Below are positions 5,884-7,162 of a DNA stretch of 7,162 bases, piece by piece. How positions within the stretch are numbered: the first letter of the stretch is position 1; every line of letters starts with the position of its first letter. Location of the stretch: NCBI GenBank assembly GCA_035763125.1, contig DASUBU010000267.1, positions 1 through 7,162 of the forward strand. The letters run 5' to 3'. The translations under genes and the position numbers were made by a program. This DNA is from SMAG-U1939 sp035763125. Lineage in GTDB: Bacteria > Chloroflexota > Ktedonobacteria > Ktedonobacterales > JADMIN01. The notes beneath the pieces are model-generated. The model was given only the letters and a program-made list of their open reading frames with translations, searched no databases and was not told where the DNA came from.

Positions 5884-6390
5884 TCACGTCTGTCGCTCGC
5901 CGACGAGCATCGCGAACGGCGGCGCGCCGAGCACCTGGAGGCCGGACTGCGCGATGGCGGCGCCGAAGCGCTCGGGGTTGCCCGGCGGAGGCGGCAGTGT
6001 GGGATCTGGCGCGGGCTCCCCGGCTACGCGGAAGAAGGTCTCGCTGATCGAGCTGGCTGGCGTCATGATCACGAGCAGGCGTGTCGCCTGTGAGATGACC
6101 ATGAAGGCGTGCGGCGTGCCACGCGGAATGACCACCACGCTGCCAGGGGAGACCGTGCGATCCTCTGTGCCGTCAATGTGCACGCGCACCTCGCCTTCGA
6201 GCAGGTAGAACGTCTCGCCGGCGTCGGGATGAACGTGTAGAGGAGTGGCCTTGCCCTGCGGCATCCAGACCTCGAACAGCAACAGATCGCCGTTGGTCTG
6301 GGCGCCAGTGGCTTTGAACGTCAACAGTCCGCCATCGTAGAAGAGGTGCTCGCCATCGCGCGCGGCGAGCAGGATCGGAGTGACACTCAT
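5884..6390 (-). CDS. Single-domain cupin protein, quercetinase-like
   Basis: The 168-residue product is a monocupin. Cupin motif 1 is PLHVHPDAGETFYLLEGEV at 50-68, with His52, His54 and Glu59. Motif 2 is PGSVVVIPRGTPHAF at 82-96, with His94. All four metal ligands of the classical cupin site are therefore present, so a metal-dependent enzyme is possible. The C-terminal tail (FFRVAGEPAPDPTLPPP then GNPERFGAAIAQSGLQVLGAPP) is typical of small bacterial cupins annotated as quercetin 2,3-dioxygenase-like. The real substrate is unknown; a small aromatic or antibiotic-like compound is only a guess. The start is placed at the ATG ending at 6390 because AAAGGA lies 7 bases upstream. A longer version from an ATG at 6438 would add 16 residues with no such site. 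It is divergent from the TetR gene and probably under its control. No signal peptide is seen. Confidence 0.88.
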   Translation of the reverse strand: MSVTPILLAARDGEHLFYDGGLLTFKATGAQTNGDLLLFEVWMPQGKATPLHVHPDAGETFYLLEGEVRVHIDGTEDRTVSPGSVVVIPRGTPHAFMVISQATRLLVIMTPASSISETFFRVAGEPAPDPTLPPPPGNPERFGAAIAQSGLQVLGAPPFAMLVGERQT

Positions 6391-6397
6391 CGCCGGT

Positions 6398-6403
6398 TCC
6401 TTT
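6398..6403 (-). promoter_or_regulatory. Shine-Dalgarno site deciding the cupin start
   Basis: AAAGGA on the minus strand lies 7 bases before the ATG ending at 6390, favouring it over the ATG ending at 6438. Confidence 0.6.
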
Positions 6404-6448
6404 CTCCCGGATGCTAGATGGGACTCCAGTCCGTACATGGGATGTGAG

Positions 6449-6481
6449 TACCATGACGGTATGTTACTCTCTCATCATGAG
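6449..6481. promoter_or_regulatory. Candidate TetR operators in the divergent cupin/TetR region
   Basis: Two short perfect palindromes flank the cupin -10. TACC-ATGAC-GGTA (6449-6461) covers the inferred cupin start site. CTCAT-C-ATGAG (6471-6481) lies in the spacer between the -35 and -10 and includes the TetR ATG. A looser pair, GAGTACC / GTTACTC (6446-6452 and 6463-6469), and a 5-2-5 repeat, GGACT-CC-AGTCC (6421-6432), lie nearby. TetR dimers usually bind such sites in shared promoters. Which palindrome is the true operator cannot be told from sequence. Confidence 0.45.
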
Positions 6482-6489
6482 CATGTCAA
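6461..6489 (-). promoter_or_regulatory. Sigma-70-type promoter of the cupin gene
   Basis: Read on the minus strand, a perfect TTGACA (6484-6489) is followed after 17 bases by TAACAT (6461-6466). The inferred start near 6454 gives a leader of about 64 bases. The -35 lies inside the first codons of the TetR gene, so binding there would affect both genes. Confidence 0.65.
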
Positions 6490-7124
6490 TACCCTATGAG
6501 CAATCCGGACGCACTCACCAGAAGGCCCGCACACGCCGGGCCCTCGTCGAAGCCGCACGCGAGCTGCTCGCCCAAGGTGTGACGCCGACCGTCGAGCAGG
6601 CCGCCGATGCCGCCGCCGTATCGCGGACGACCGCGTATCGCTATTTCCCGAACCAGCGCGCGCTGCTGGTCGCCACATTTCCCCAGGTTACGGCATCCTC
6701 GCTCCTGCCAGAGCCCCCGCCACAGGATCCCGAAGCGCGCCTGACAGTGGTCGCCGCGGCGATCGGCAAGCTGATCCTCGAACATGAGCCGGAGCTGCGT
6801 GCCCAGCTTCGGCTGTCGCTCGAGCATGACAGCCCCGACGGCGCCAGCGCCGTGCACCGCGACCTGCCGTTCCGCACAGGACGGGCAGCCGTGTGGATCG
6901 AGGAGGCGCTGGCGCCGCTGCACGGCCGGCTGCCAGAGCCGCAGCTTCGCCGGCTCGTGCTCGCCATCAGAACCGCCCTGGGCATCGAGGCGCTCGTCTG
7001 GCTGACAGATGTCGCCGGCCTCTCCCGCGAGGAGGCGGTCGAGCTGATGTGCTGGTCGGCGCGCGCGCTGCTGCGCTCGACGCTCGAAGAGGCGGCGCGC
7101 GAGCAGGCCGCGAACGCCAGCTGA
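6477..7124 (+). CDS. TetR-family transcriptional regulator
   Basis: This product of about 215 residues has a TetR N-terminal DNA-binding domain. KARTRRALVEAARELLAQG (16-34) is helix 1. VEQAADAAAVSRTTAYRYFPNQRALL (39-64) contains the helix-turn-helix and the family's signature aromatic Y-R-Y-F before the next helix. The remaining ~140 residues form an all-helical ligand domain with no recognisable ligand signature. The start is uncertain. ATG at 6477 or 6483 is preferred because the longer version from 6411 adds a segment unlike the family and overlaps the cupin leader. No clear ribosome site precedes 6477; a weak -10-like TATGTT at 6460-6465 would allow a leaderless or nearly leaderless message. 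It is divergent from the cupin gene, with overlapping control sequences, so it most likely represses that gene and itself. B. subtilis shows the same pairing, where TetR-type LmrA/QdoR controls the quercetinase gene qdoI. Confidence 0.9.
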   Translation: MSMSIPYEQSGRTHQKARTRRALVEAARELLAQGVTPTVEQAADAAAVSRTTAYRYFPNQRALLVATFPQVTASSLLPEPPPQDPEARLTVVAAAIGKLILEHEPELRAQLRLSLEHDSPDGASAVHRDLPFRTGRAAVWIEEALAPLHGRLPEPQLRRLVLAIRTALGIEALVWLTDVAGLSREEAVELMCWSARALLRSTLEEAAREQAANAS

Positions 7125-7127
7125 GCA

Positions 7128-7162
7128 ATGAGTGATGTGACCTCCAAAAACAATTGGAAGTC
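7128..7162 (+). CDS. Possible start of a downstream gene, cut by the window edge
   Basis: An ATG three bases after the TetR stop opens a frame reading MSDVTSKNNWK to the end of the window. The tight spacing would fit translational coupling with the TetR gene. No strong ribosome site precedes it, only 11 residues are visible, and no family can be named. It could equally be a chance ATG. Confidence 0.3.
   Translation, partial: MSDVTSKNNWK

Noticed and set aside
6411..6476. Longer TetR start at 6411
   Set aside because: It overlaps the cupin leader and adds residues outside the TetR fold. A start at 6477 or 6483 is closer to normal TetR N-termini.

Overview
This is a GC-rich bacterial window with seven protein-coding genes (one cut by the right edge), one tRNA and several readable promoters. 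No rRNA, CRISPR array or intact insertion sequence was seen. The GC-rich coding, GTG starts, a membrane-anchored double zinc-ribbon protein and a large MngB-like GH38 mannosidase suggest a Chloroflexota-type bacterium (Thermomicrobia or Ktedonobacteria relatives). That placement is an impression from gene style, not a phylogenetic result.

Layout, left to right. Positions 1-268 hold no convincing gene, only a coding-like stretch broken by stops. A strong hairpin (269-304) follows the minus-strand gene for a two-helix membrane protein ending in two zinc ribbons (345-950), which has its own promoter at 1105-1133. Upstream of it, also on the minus strand, is a complete 1001-residue GH38 alpha-mannosidase (1152-4157). 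The 286-base gap 4158-4443 carries divergent promoters: one for the mannosidase and a clear sigma-70-type one for a two-gene plus-strand operon. That operon encodes a 71-residue excisionase/MerR-type helix-turn-helix protein (4444-4659) and a 282-residue DinD homologue (4699-5547).

A minus-strand tRNA-Val(CAC) with encoded CCA (5580-5655) follows, with its 3' end facing dinD and a good promoter just upstream. Positions 5697-5883 hold no supported gene. Then comes a divergent pair: a minus-strand single-domain cupin (5884-6390) and a plus-strand TetR-family regulator (6477-7124). The cupin promoter lies under the regulator's start and is covered by palindromes, the usual design for a TetR repressor controlling both itself and a divergent enzyme gene. 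The last 35 bases may begin another gene.

The most notable unit is the small HTH protein plus DinD. DinD is known in E. coli as an SOS-induced inhibitor of RecA filaments. Here it is co-transcribed with its own small DNA-binding protein from a promoter with a palindrome over the -10, beside the 3' end of a tRNA gene. This could be a small accessory or mobile-element-derived DNA-damage module. That is inference, and the rest of the window looks like ordinary chromosomal content.
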